Source of the DNA: Lethocerus indicus
Taxonomy: Eukaryota > Arthropoda > Insecta > Hemiptera > Belostomatidae
Reading direction: 5' to 3'
Length of the DNA: 64,000 bases
NCBI GenBank assembly: GCA_019843655.1
Contig: JACDQD010000005.1
Location: forward strand, 7,281,575-7,345,574
A program made the position numbers and the translations under genes. The notes beneath the pieces were generated by a model. That model had not been told where the DNA came from and ran no database searches. It was given only the letters and a program-made list of their open reading frames with translations. Shown here in pieces: positions 12,767-23,992 of the stretch (positions within the stretch are counted from its first letter, which is position 1; each line of letters starts with the position of its first letter).

Positions 12767-13560
12767 TCCCCGCACGCGGTTCTTTTAAACGGTAAAAGCC
12801 CTTCCAGAAGGGGCCACCACTCTCTTTTCCCTTCCCTTCGGCTGCGCACAGGAGAAGTAGGAGCCTAATTTCCAGGGCGACGTAAATTGGGTTAAATTCT
12901 CCGCCCTCGCTACCCCCTCAGGTCCAACCCCGCAGTATTTATTAAGCCGACCCCCCAACAAAATCCTCATTCTCCGCATTCCCACGCTCTTTTATTATAA
13001 CGAAGATCTATAACCGGCGTTAAAAAAATTTGTTGAGAAAAAGGCGGAAGACTGTATCGAAATTAGAACAACTCGTTCCTTGTTTAATTTTTTTAAATTC
13101 ATCTTTCTAAAGTTGTCTAGCAACCAACTATCTTTTCTAATAATTTCGTTCTCTATTTTTATACATGGGACATAAATGATGTCAAACAAAATGATTTATT
13201 TGTAGTATTCTCGCTTCTTTAATTATATATTAAAAAGCCTATCTACCTCCCCCTTTCAATTGTTTGTGCCCGTAGGTTGTTGAACTGTGTACTTAACATT
13301 TTTTTACTATTCTTATCTTATATAGAATCGCTTATATTTAGAAAAATATAACCGGTCATGATATGTCAGAAAGCTTAAGAGGATACCTGTCTCTTCAGAC
13401 AAATCAGGAAGAAATACAAGACCTTATTTGGTTCGCGCATGTAGGTAGACTGAATCAAGGAAATCGGTATTTTTTGTTGGACCCGTCTGACTCATGTGGA
13501 AAAGGCTATTGCCCTCAATTTTAAAGTTGTGGGACGGACTCCTGCTACAGGCCGTTACCA
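12767..13560. other. Non-coding stretch after the CA repeat
   Basis: The first 200 bases are GC-richer. The rest is AT-rich with no coding or RNA signature. Minus ORFs at 12785-12985 and 12995-13189 are short and have no recognisable domain. Confidence 0.5.
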
Positions 13561-13568
13561 AATAAGAG

Positions 13569-13605
13569 TTTTACAGGTTGATACACAGTTATCCAAACTG
13601 TAAAA
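13569..13605. repeat. 37-nt imperfect hairpin
   Basis: TTTTACAG (13569-13576) pairs with CTGTAAAA (13598-13605). After one G/A mismatch the stem continues TTG/CAA, and after a bulged C it ends AT/AT. That gives about 13 bp around an 8-nt ACACAGTT loop. It lies about 230 bp upstream of the LINE relic, and a link between them is only a guess. Confidence 0.6.
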
Positions 13606-13802
13606 AACCGTTGGCAAATTTAGATATTCATACCGTTGACACAAAAATTATTGTAACAGACAGGCGTGTGTGATGATTCCCGTATGCTCTAACGAGTCAG
13701 TTTGACGGTTACGCTGAGTTCATTCAGGGAAAAATAAAGACCAAAGTCATCCAATTATTGAAATGCAAATGACGAGGTGGACTTATCGTTGGCTGTTAAT
13801 AG

Positions 13803-13955
13803 TACTTACGTATTGCGTATTGTATCAGTTTTATAAAGAATGGAAGAACCCAGTGGCTAGGACATGTACGTAGAAATGAAAGAGGAAACGACTGTAAAAT
13901 GAGGCATGAGTATATTCGGTTTACTTTGTGAGACGAAATAGACCGGAGAAGGATT
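13803..13955 (+). mobile_element. Decayed LINE reverse-transcriptase C-terminal fragment
   Basis: In one plus-strand frame (open 13803-13928) the translation includes RTQWLGHVRRNERGN. The pattern R-x-x-W-x-G-H-V-x-R followed by charged residues is characteristic of the region after the reverse-transcriptase domain in many animal non-LTR retrotransposons. About 25 residues later, across an in-frame TGA at 13929, comes DEIDRRR. In intact copies the position before such a DE/DD is usually tryptophan, so TGA here would be a TGG-to-TGA decay. Frames upstream hold stops (TAA and TAG just before 13803), so the polymerase core is gone or unrecognisable. No poly(A) tail or target-site duplication is evident. 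It is the only transposon-derived coding remnant I could support. The clade cannot be fixed from about 40 residues. Confidence 0.6.
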
Positions 13956-14264
13956 TAAACACGTGTAAATCCTAATATAGTGATCTTGGCTTTCCTTAAC
14001 TTAAAGCAGGAGAGTTTTCCCTCCAATTTCGCGTGATCATAAACACTAAACGAGTCGTTTTTATTTTAATTTCTTTTTGTGAAAGTCGAAAGTAGAAGTT
14101 GGTCGACTAACGGTGGCTTACGAATTACCGCAGGCTAAGCATTCAGGTCAGTTTGCAATTTACTGTACAATCTAATGCTCAATAAATCATGCGATTAAAT
14201 TTCTACAGTTTGATATCTGTTCTTAAACAGGCAGCATACTACTGGAAACTATAAAGAAAAGTGT

Positions 14265-14296
14265 TGTGTGTGTGTGTGTGTGTGTGTGTGGGTGTG
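14265..14296 (+). repeat. (TG)13 microsatellite
   Basis: An uninterrupted TG run at 14265-14290 followed by GGTGTG. Simple repeat. Confidence 0.9.
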
Positions 14297-15854
14297 CTAT
14301 CCTTAGTACAGGTTGGAATTGTAGGACTAAATTCTCCCTAGGTTTTGATCTCGGGGTATGCGGCTCACTTGTCATCTTCTTAAAAAGAAAAACAAATAGT
14401 CAAAATCTTCGAGGCACTCCTACAATGGCGGTCATGTGTGCCTGTTCTGTCCCTATAACGGGATAACTCATACCGAGAGATCTGAGCGGAGCGGTCAATG
14501 ACGCAACGAACAATTTGACTTCAGTAGCGGCGGCCAGAATAAACCGGCCGTGTTTACGTCACGCAATGGGTTTTAATTTAGTATCGCCTCGTGATGGCCC
14601 GTCAGGATAAGCCTGTCACGTCTGGGCCCGGTCTGCGTTTGGCCTTTAGCCATCCTCGGTATAGAGACACGTAAACGGAATTAACACCTACGTCATGTAC
14701 GAGTTAGCATTGATAAATGGTACGCATGGCCAGTATAGGTACAGCACCAATTCCAGCGTTTATATTTCAATAAAAACAAATAACTGCAACTTTTTCTAAT
14801 GTCTAATAAGATAATGAATTAACAGACAAACACCATCGACCAAAACATTCGAAATTATTAAGCACAAATAGCCTCGAAAACTTGCGGAATATCGTTTTGA
14901 TATTCTTTGAATTATTATAAGAAAAATCAAGTTTTCAATTCAAAAAATAAATTCCACAAACGATGGCCGATTTTTTCGATAATTATATCGACGATGATCG
15001 ATAATGATATGGATTATAAATTTGATGTCAATATTGTTGCTGAATTTTATTTGGACTTAGTGTTGCAGACGAAGATGATTATCCTTTAAACACCACAATC
15101 AAGGCAGGAATTTTCAGTGCTGTTACAAGAAGGAAATAGGAAATTCCGGAATTTTTCTGGAAATTAATGAGAAAATTAAAAGCACATTAATTCTGGGCGA
15201 CCGACCGGTAATTTATAATACAATTTATTTGGGCTAAAAACGGGTCTAATAATCTCGCCTTAAATCTCGGCTTTTTTTGAGTTATGACTGACCTGTGCGT
15301 TCGGGTGCGGACGGGAAGTGAAATATTAATTTGAAACGAGGTCCTACTTTAATCAGTTGTGATCTAATTTAAGATGTCTAGAAGTTAAACAGTTGTCTAG
15401 CGGCCAATTAATGCTTTAGCTCAACATTAATGTAAAACATTACTCTCTGGCCTACTACCAGAAACGCATGCAGAATTATTTGGACAGAATCTATATATTT
15501 GTAAAATAAACTTTCGCATTTTCCTCAATAAATCCTATAGATTCACATGATTCTTTCAATCTTCTGTTTCCACTAACTGATATTATTTTGTCGAAACTGG
15601 TTTCTGTTGGTAGACAAAATGATTCATAGTAACAAGTAAAGACGACTTAAATGAATTCTTCATCCATGTAACAAAATATTCTTTATTGGCTGATTATATA
15701 ATATATGTTAGTAGTAATAACAACAAATAAACAAATAATTCTCTCCTGTCAAATTACCATAGGTTTCATTCCAAGACCATAAGAAAATTTATGATTTGAT
15801 TTTTCACACAAAGGAGAAGATTCGCTTTGTTTATACTCTTTAGTTAAAGACATG

Positions 15855-15893
15855 GAGGTATTAGTACAAGATGCTTGTATAAATGATAACCTC
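15855..15893. repeat. 39-nt imperfect hairpin
   Basis: TACAAG (15865-15870) and CTTGTA (15874-15879) pair around an ATG loop, and GAGGT (15855-15859) pairs with ACCTC (15889-15893). The two stems are separated by an A/T-rich internal loop of 5 and 9 nt. Too short and too open for a typical pre-microRNA. Confidence 0.5.
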
Positions 15894-16021
15894 TAAATTA
15901 AAAATATTGATATTTATTTGAATTGCAAATTTATGCGCATAAATGCTTAGAAATAGTGAGTTCTAACGCAAGCACATAAAACTCTGGAACATCTACATTT
16001 GACCTTTTATTAATTAATTAT

Positions 16022-16078
16022 TTAATCAACCTAAAATTTCTTAATTATTAAAAAATTCTCAAACAAATTAACCGGATG
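16022..16078 (+). repeat. 57-bp direct repeat, copy 1
   Basis: This segment and the one at 16278-16334 align without gaps over 57 bases, with about 46 identities. The best-conserved part is the 3' end: TCTCAAACAAATTAACCGGATG here and CCTCAAACTAATTGACCGGATG there differ at three positions. Copy spacing is 256 bp. Similarity fades at both edges (AAACG-type sequence on the right only weakly agrees). It could be a partial tandem duplication, eroded short repeats bounding a small element, or paired regulatory modules. Confidence 0.65.
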
Positions 16079-16277
16079 GAACGAGATCCCCCCCTCTAAA
16101 ATATGTATTTACTTCTATTTTTAATTTTTCTCATCTGATAGATCCCTATAATAGTCACAGTACTGGCCAAATGGGTACACTAAATTTCAGCATCGCCATT
16201 AATTGGCTATAAATCTAATTAAAAATAGTACCCACTACAGGAATAAATGCGGTTTAGGAGGCACCGAACGGAGTTTT

Positions 16278-16334
16278 TCAATCAACATCCAACTTCTTCA
16301 TTAATAATAAATCCTCAAACTAATTGACCGGATG
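16278..16334 (+). repeat. 57-bp direct repeat, copy 2
   Basis: Partner of 16022-16078, in the same orientation, about 81 percent identical and ungapped. It ends inside the beginning of a 93-codon plus ORF (16332-16613), whose translation I do not recognise. Confidence 0.65.
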
Positions 16335-19300
16335 CTAACGTCAAGAGTCGGTGTCGTTAACACTAATTCAAGTGTTCACGACATACTAATCGCGGGGACT
16401 ATTTTCGTTTCAGGAGTTGCGCACATCGACTTTGGAGGAAATCGACCAATAGCGCAAACAATCTACATACGGAACGGTAACGTCTCCAAAGTCAGGCTCC
16501 TAAGTTCAAAGCATTTTTTAGTGAAACGCTTTGTTCACTATCCTTTCGAAGGATTATTTCAGTTATTCGACAGCACTATCCAAGTCTCTTTTCCCAACGA
16601 CGAGCAAGACTAAGTAACCAAGTTGATTGATGAATATGCAGCGGGATGATCATCATTTGCAGACGGGTCATACGTCAATTTTGAGGGAATTTCAATCTAT
16701 CGTAACTAAGGGGATATTATTCATTAAAATAAGAGGATTTTGTGATGGGTATAATAGCAAAATTATGCATGTTTTGAACAAAGTTAAATATATACTGTCA
16801 TTGGGTATCGACTGTGTACAAAGTACTAGTCGTAATTGGGTTTTCAAAACTCCTACAGAGGAATAACAAGTAACTAAAACTACTTCTGGAACCAGTCAAA
16901 ACCGCCCGTATTAATATTCATCGGACTAACACGAAGAAGACTGAACCGTAAGCAAGATTTTTCTCTTTGCGGATAGCGGCACTCAATCTTCTTTTTACTC
17001 TCCTCTTAGGAGAGGCCAAAAAGTAAAGTACAAATAAAAAAAGGACAACTTTTTTGTTTTCCTTTTTAAAACGAGTCAACTCGATCTGAATCTGGTAATT
17101 GGAGCTTAACGATTGCTTAAAATGTTAAGGTAAACTCGGCACGGCGGGGAGGGGTTCACCTATAGAGTTGATATTTTGAAAAGGTCGCTAGGGGGAGAAA
17201 ACGACGAAAAATAAAAAAAAATGATATTTGTCCTCGATCCGCACTCCGATACTTATAATAAACTTTGCGGCCGGGGAATTTTACATCCAATTTGTTGTTT
17301 GAAAATTTGCGCTGCCGTCACATAAAATATCCTTCCTCCGAGTTTAAAACGTCGGCCCATTTGCGTCGATAATCCGGGGAAGTGCGATTGTGTCAGGAGT
17401 AGGGACGTTAAAAAGCAAATTTTATAAGTCGAGATGGTTCCACCCTTACAGTCACTAAAAGTTAGGCTCGGCAAAATTCGCAACAAAATACTGACCCGAG
17501 ACTCGCGCTGCTGGTCAATAGGAGCTTATAATCTTACAAAATTCTGCAGTTTACTGTTGCATGTATTGTAAATACATACTTATCCTTTTTCTCCCACCTC
17601 GCTTCCCAGAACATATACTGGAAAAAACAGGTATTGCTAATACAATTAATAAACGAAAAGTAAAACTCTAATTACAACGTTAGATTCCTAACATTACATC
17701 CTAATCGCAACCCAAAAAATATAAAAGTACTTGTACTTTCGATGGTATTGACGATATAAAACCGCTGTAGCGAACTGCCAACGAGTGGCAGGAAAGAACA
17801 CGAGAGATTATAAGTATCGGATAAACGAAGAAAAACTTATATGTCCAAGCCAAATTAATGTTCGTAGTTCATGAATAGTAAAAAGGGTATCCGTTTATCG
17901 TCGGTATGATCCTGTGCTCCGATCTATCGATTTTTTTTGGTGAAAAGCTTAGATTTGCATCACGCGATCGGCGCTTACAACACTTTGTTATTAGCGTCAT
18001 CGAGCTGACAAAAAGAAGGCGGGACATTTTCATTTCGAAAAATACTTGCATATAAGAACACAACTGGGGAAAACACAGTAATTACGTAATTCTTCCTGTT
18101 GGATGTTTTAACCGGACCCAGGCTAATTGATACCCCCCGTGTACAACTAAATAACTGTAAATAACGGCTGTCATGTACCTACAAACACATAAACAAGTCA
18201 ATTGAAGATGTTAGCAATTTAAAGCAGACTTTAAACTTTTTTGCCTGGCTTTTCAAATAAAAGTGGAAGTGGCGGGAGATTCGTGATTTGAGAATCACGC
18301 GTCACGACCACCACCAACGCCGAGCCGAGGCCAAATAAGAGCAATAAGTGTATATTGAGTGCAAGTATATCTTATATAAGCGAGCAATATTGAGAGAAAA
18401 ACTTGCCCAACAGAAAAGAGAACGAACTAAAGGAAAACTGGAAATACGACTGTTAAATTTATTCTTAGATTCAGATGTATAACACAATGCACTGTCAAAA
18501 AAACATTTAGAGAAAAATACAGAGAAGTTGACATAGGGCAAAATTTCCCAGAAATAGTAGCGGAGGGCAAGATAACTTAATGGGAGATCCTTGCCAGGCT
18601 CCTCTCGATATCAAAATAAGTTAGGGATTCGGCCTCCGGTGAGAGGCTATTAGCTATGACACTTCTTGCAGTCCAACTGACACTCTCTGCGGATCGCAGA
18701 GATGGAAATTAATTCTCAAAACTTTCATTTTCACGGAGAACTCGTACCGAATAAAGTCTCCGACTTGGGTTTTCTTTTAATGTCAAAATACCCGCTGCGG
18801 TAAACATTTTATTTCGTTCGAAAAACTCGGCGCCAGGTTTCTCGCGATAAATTGAGTAAATAAGAATCAAATTTGGCCGGAAATAGAACCATTCGCTATT
18901 GGTGACCTATGTAAGTTCCTGTGTGGGGGAAGATAGCAGAGGACGGAAAACCTTCACGTGGCGGGACTTCGATTCGAGGCTTTACTCGGGAATGAGTATC
19001 CCTATGCAATATTCAAAAATGGGTCGACAATGAAGAAAACATTTTGTCCAGTCATTCATTCATAGGACCTGCCGCTGGCTTACAACTCTACCTTGACATG
19101 GATCAGTGGTAATTGATTGAGTTCAAGAATAAAATGCATTACTTCGTGTCCCATTTAAGACGACTTCTCTCTTGTGCTTATAATTTTCAAGAAGCTCCGC
19201 AAACTTTCTTGGCCGCAAAACAAGTCCAAAATTCAGGTCACTAACAGAACGCTCCAAAAAAATATTTCAGCGCTGGCCAATTTCAATTAACACTCTTCAG

Positions 19301-19870
19301 ATTATGACTTTCCTATTCTCCTATTAATTTCTATTGTCTACTTAAAATGGCTGGCATAATTATAATGAAATTCTCGTAATGTATTTTTGAAAGATAAGTG
19401 AAATATCTATACTCACTTTTATGTAGGTCAGTTATTAATGAGGAATGATAAAATTTGTTCTTGTACCCCGACCGCCTATTCACTTATATAATGCAGTTGT
19501 ATTTTTATTCATTCTGCACATAAATTCTGAGTGGGACCATCACCTTTTGGGAGACCCTTCTTGGGGGACAGAAGTCGTGTATTCGTGAGGGGTGTTGTTT
19601 AGTGTTTTATTTCCCTGCTGTATTTTAATGGGCATCTAGGATTCTATAATACGAGCCGGGGTCGCAGACAGAAAATCGAAAGACCGATGAAACCCTGTTT
19701 TTAGATTTAACCCCGCGTTAGAGCCGAGGTGGGAGAGAGGTACTAAAGGTGACGAATAACACAGGCCTGTGAAACCTGGAGTGGAAGCTGTTCGGCATAA
19801 GCGGTGAGGGCGGGGGGGCATACAGTTAACCGGGTGTTTAATCCCGCCGGTGAATAGCTGGTTTAGGCCG
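16335..19870. other. Non-coding stretch, two consecutive short ORFs unexplained
   Basis: ORFs 16332-16613 (93 codons) and 16627-16866 (79 codons) lie head to tail 13 bases apart on the plus strand in different frames. Their translations look like no family I know, so chance is the default. A 7-bp hairpin CTCTCCT/AGGAGAG is at 16998-17014 and a 7-bp CGTGATT/AATCACG hairpin at 18282-18299. The rest is AT-rich with mild GC patches and nothing recognisable. Confidence 0.45.
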
Positions 19871-19880
19871 CTAACTGGCT

Positions 19881-19908
19881 AGAGAGAGAGAGAGAGACAG
19901 AGAGAGAG
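19881..19908 (+). repeat. (AG)n microsatellite
   Basis: AGAGAG repeats with one ACAG interruption, followed by GGGAG. Simple repeat. Confidence 0.9.
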
Positions 19909-20417
19909 GGAGCTCTTATCTTAATGCTATCTGGACCCCTTAACCCACCCTCTAATTCAGAAATGCACAGAGACCGAGGGGGGTGGAGGGCGTAAACTTC
20001 CCTTCGTAATCCCTTTTTACGACAGGCCTAACCTTTAAAATTCAAATCCGCCCCCTCTATCTATATATACACCGCCGCCTTAAAGCAGATTTCCGTCGTA
20101 TTCACTATAGATAACAACCTCGACTCCCATTCCCCAAACTCTTTCTTGGCCACGTCCTTTTTCATGACGAGGTGGATTCGATTCTCCCAAGATGACGAGT
20201 CCTATTTTCTAGGCTCGAATACGGACGAGCACAGCAATGAAAAGAGAAACTGAGAGTAAACATAAATCTGCGATAACAGATATTGTCCGTAACATTTCAC
20301 AGTCGTACCTTCTGGTAACCTAGGTAATCTAGTTCCCACTAGTATAACCAGATTGTTCCGAAGAAACACTCAATATTTTTGAGTAAGGAAGAGAAGTTCA
20401 ATATTTGTCCAAGAAAC

Positions 20418-20447
20418 TTCCACTTGATTGATAAATTCCACTTGATT
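20418..20447 (+). repeat. Two TTCCACTTGATT copies, 18 bp apart
   Basis: TTCCACTTGATT occurs perfectly at 20418-20429 and 20436-20447. Each carries CACTTGA, the reverse complement of TCAAGTG, the core recognised by NK-2 class homeodomain proteins such as Tinman/NKX2. The duplication is seen directly; factor binding is inference. It lies about 180 bp before the TATA/MEF2-like sequence at 20625. Confidence 0.6.
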
Positions 20448-20624
20448 TAATATCAATAGATGTGGACTGGGCGTATGTCTGTTTAGATTGGAATTGCCGC
20501 CGGCTCAAGGTTTCCCAGACAGGGCATTAGGGCCGCAATTAAACAGCGCCGTTTAGCCTCATCCTCGGCCGGCTAATCTCCAGGGTACACAACACAGGGG
20601 GCGGTTGCTCATTAGAGCCTCCCT

Positions 20625-20643
20625 CTATAAATAGGGGGCCCCC
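20625..20643 (+). promoter_or_regulatory. TATA-box or MEF2-type site CTATAAATAG with GGGGGCCCCC
   Basis: CTATAAATAG (20625-20634) fits both the TATA consensus TATAWAWR and the MEF2 consensus YTAWWWWTAR. It runs directly into the 10-bp palindrome GGGGGCCCCC (20634-20643). About 30 bp downstream I see no convincing initiator, and no supported transcript starts here, so a core promoter is only possible. The same 13-mer CTATAAATAGGGG recurs at 23980-23992. Confidence 0.25.
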
Positions 20644-22320
20644 GTCCGGCTTTACCGTCCGCCACAAAAATAGCACTACTATTGTTCCACAATCGCGAAA
20701 CTATTTTAATTGGAAGGCACGGGAGGATCGCTCCCCGGGCAAAAACCGGACATGAACCCCACACGACCGGCTATAAATAAATGCCATCCTGTCCCCGTTC
20801 TAATAAAATATTCCCCTATTAAGAAACAGCCTGTTCGGAGGACAGGAAAGCATCTCAAGGCCCTCGGGGAAAACCTGGCTAATGAATACCAACTATGGGT
20901 CGCGTTTATTGCTGCCTTTAGAGAAAGGTGATACAAGAATTTTCAACACTATAAGATCCATTTACACAATAACAACAATAATTTAGACACTTTACATGAG
21001 GAGTTAATAGAAAATTGGGGAAATCTTATCGAAAGTTCGAAAAGTCAAGTCCCTAAAATATCCAATGATTTGCGAAATTAATTAATTATTACTTAAAATA
21101 ATGCACATTCGCTGTTATTTGTTTTCAATTCCATTTAACAACCAGGTAGGGTGGACATTTAATTAGTTATTGTTTACTATTATTCCAGTATTTTGTAGAG
21201 CCCAGATTTGTACATCGCTGGAATTAATAATTGAGCCATTTGGGGTATAATTATACTGGCCTTATATTGGGCAAATATTGGGATAAGCATGTATTCAATG
21301 TATTGAGTGGTGAGTGGTGCCACAAAGCATTTTCATTAAGGGATAATAATCGTTGGGAATATCCTAAATTAGAATAAAAATTATCCCATCCTCTGGCTTT
21401 CAACACAAACAAACCTTTGATCGCCATTTAGGATTTATTCAATTTCACCGGAGTTAACGCATAAACATTCGATAGAAACGACATTAATTAAACCCAACTT
21501 TTGTTTCGGTCTGTATACGGTCCCAAAATTTGAAGCTAACAAGCAATCCATTGTGTTGATTGATTGGTGGGAGCAAAATATTATCGTACAAACATCACTC
21601 GCAATAACGAATATTTTATTCATAAATTATGCGTCCCTAGAGGTTCACATCACATTGTTATGCGAAACTAACCGTGATCTTCTCACATAAAACAAGCTTC
21701 AGAGAGACGTAAAAACGAGTATTGCGCGGAACCTTGAGAAGCACTTCAAATAATTTTCATTAGATATCTACTCAAAAAAATAATTCGTATGAAACATAAC
21801 TATTTATATTTTTCCCTAATAATTACATTAAAAGCTTTTAACAATACTTAACCAACAAAAATTGAATGTATTTGAAATTGGTACAATTGAAGCGCCATAT
21901 GTTATTTCAAGTTAAGCGAAACAGAAAATGTTCACGGTAAAGCCGTTCATGGAGCGAACTAAATTTAGATTGCCGATAGTAACAAGGGCGAAAAAAAGAC
22001 ACGATTTCGCTGTCGGGGCCCACAAAAGAGTTTATGGGACGTGCGCCCTCCCAAAATAGCACCGACGACATCCTCTAATTCAATTGCTGCGATGACCGGA
22101 GCGCCGACGTTAATACCCAGTTTTTTTTCCTACTCACAACTCCGCCCCCAGCGGGCTACTCCCAAAAAAGTACCGATCGGAAGTGGATAACCCCCATTTC
22201 ACATTCCTACTTTATCGTGGAATAAAATGTTAGCACTTGTTGATTTTCCGTATCCTTCCGGGCACCTGAGCAGATGTTTCATGTGAGGTAATATATAACG
22301 GGCAGCATTATTTCCCCCAA
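20644..22320. other. Non-coding stretch with two opposed ORFs
   Basis: A 73-codon plus ORF (20710-20931) and a 76-codon minus ORF (20706-20936) cover the same bases. Neither shows a known domain, so composition is the likely cause. The rest is AT-rich, with GC-richer sequence near 21980-22180. Confidence 0.5.
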
Positions 22321-22326
22321 ATTATG

Positions 22327-22327
<1 letters not shown>

Positions 22328-22365
<38 letters not shown>
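22328..22365. repeat. (TA)19 microsatellite
   Basis: Uninterrupted TA dinucleotides for 38 bases. The run is self-complementary and prone to cruciform formation and length change. Confidence 0.95.
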
Positions 22366-22366
<1 letters not shown>

Positions 22367-23163
22367 CAGATACAATTTAATGTGAATATTTAATACTTAA
22401 TATATAAACGGTAATATAAATGGCAACAAACATGGTATTCAAAACGCCGGAAATCATTTGATGAATTTTCAACTACTTGAATTAGCTTGGTACGACAACG
22501 TATTTTAGTTGCAATATAGATAGTTGATCTGGACACCTCTACACAGACCTAGGATCCCCTTACATACCTAATACTGTGATTGGGTGTTAGACGACGACAG
22601 GGAAACCTCTACTAAATCATAACCCTATTCTAAATCAGACCACATCCCGTTTTCTTGCCATGCCTCAATTTACACCTATTATTCCAATAGGATCACAATT
22701 GGATTTCTCCTGTCCACGTACTCGATCACCGGGTAACCGTAGTAATAGAGAAACCGCCTCCCGTCGACCGATTTACTCATCCGATATTACGTGAGGACAG
22801 AGCGCAGTGGCGGCCGGTGGGGCGGGCCGCGGTAGCCGCCTAATAGAAACAATAATGCACTCACCGCACCGCCCCATAGTAATAACAATAACTGGGCTAC
22901 AACTAGGAAGAGAGGCCGAACATAATATGCAATTACGCCGGTCGACAAAGGGACGCGTCCTTGACGCCCCGTCGTGACGCCCCTCGCAACAATCTCTTCG
23001 GTCCCGAGACGAAAATCCAAATAAACGCAGAAATAACATAATAAAAACCCACTCCTATAATTATTAGCTCTACGGAGAATAATCGCCGTCCCGCGAGGAA
23101 TTCAACGCCGGATGGTTATCCGCCGCGCTCTGCGAAATACATAAATTCGAAAATACTAATGAC

Positions 23164-23208
23164 GACGTTGGGCGTAGCCCCGCGCAACGTCGGACGTCCG
23201 ACGCTTTT
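23164..23208. repeat. GC-rich dyad cluster followed by T5
   Basis: GACGTTG (23164-23170) pairs with CAACGTC (23185-23191). Overlapping it, CGTCGGACGTCCGACG (23188-23203) is a perfect 16-bp palindrome that can fold as a hairpin, followed closely by TTTTT (23205-23209). The layout resembles a bacterial intrinsic terminator or a Pol III stop, but the surrounding DNA is eukaryotic and no transcript is supported. Confidence 0.6.
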
Positions 23209-23979
23209 TGACACCCTCAATTTATAGTATTGCCGATCACTAAGTGCTGATTAGTCCGGCGCTTAAGGCATCTAAAATCTCCTTAAACGATGTCTTGAAC
23301 AAACAAACGAAATATCGCCATTAGTATCTCTCTGGTCGGCCATTTGACAGGTTTAGAATGTGAAATAAATTTGCGGGATGTAGTCCATTTGTAGGCCGGA
23401 ATAAAAGTATTACTTACAGAGATAAATCCTCGAAATATAGCCGAACATAAAAATTTAAAATTTTTAGTTTAGGCTATAAACATCTGAATCACTAGAACAC
23501 AATTTTCAGAACAAAAATTTGGTGCAGTAATAAACATATACTGTGTTTTAATGTCATGTAATCCGAAGAAATGTAAGTTTTAATTTTACTTTAAAACTGA
23601 AAGTCCGCTAGCTAAGGCCTTCAATAATAGAACTGGTCAAGGCACTTTGTTGACATCACTCAGCCTTAATCTAAATTGAATGCACCGCAAATGAAATTAA
23701 AATTGTTAAGCACGAAGAATTCATCGAAGGCAACAAACGTTGAGAACCGAGGGTCCGTACAACAGTCAGAGTCAAATAGCGGCGCCGGGCAAGATTTTAT
23801 TAATTTTCAGGTTTCCAATTAATTACATTTCCAAGCCGACACGGCTAACAATACAAATAACGGTTTGACTGTTTGTCGGCGACAGGATGGCATTAATTAC
23901 AGAGACGCAAAGGTACACAAAGTGTACAACGCATGTCTCTGACCGGCCAAGCGACTCCAAACCTATTTCTGATCGGGTA

Positions 23980-23992
23980 CTATAAATAGGGG
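23980..23992 (+). promoter_or_regulatory. Second CTATAAATAGGGG (TATA/MEF2-type) site
   Basis: Identical over 13 bases to 20625-20637. It fits the TATA and MEF2 consensus patterns. No initiator or downstream gene is recognised, so a regulatory role is tentative. Confidence 0.2.

Larger units (their letters stand above)
13956..16020. other. Non-coding stretch, no gene seen
   Basis: Includes the TG repeat at about 14265 and a somewhat GC-richer patch at 14470-14700. The remainder is AT-rich. The plus ORF 14266-14466 begins in the TG repeat and 14907-15089 is short; neither shows a known domain. A small hairpin is at 15855-15893. Confidence 0.5.

Noticed and set aside
12563..12868. Plus ORF of 101 codons with an HTHTHT run
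   Set aside because: Driven by the CA repeat, with opposite-strand frames also open there and no domain.
16656..16673. FADGSY translation resembling the RNase H motif of retroelements
   Set aside because: An in-frame stop lies just upstream and no other RNase H residue pattern is nearby, so it is likely chance.
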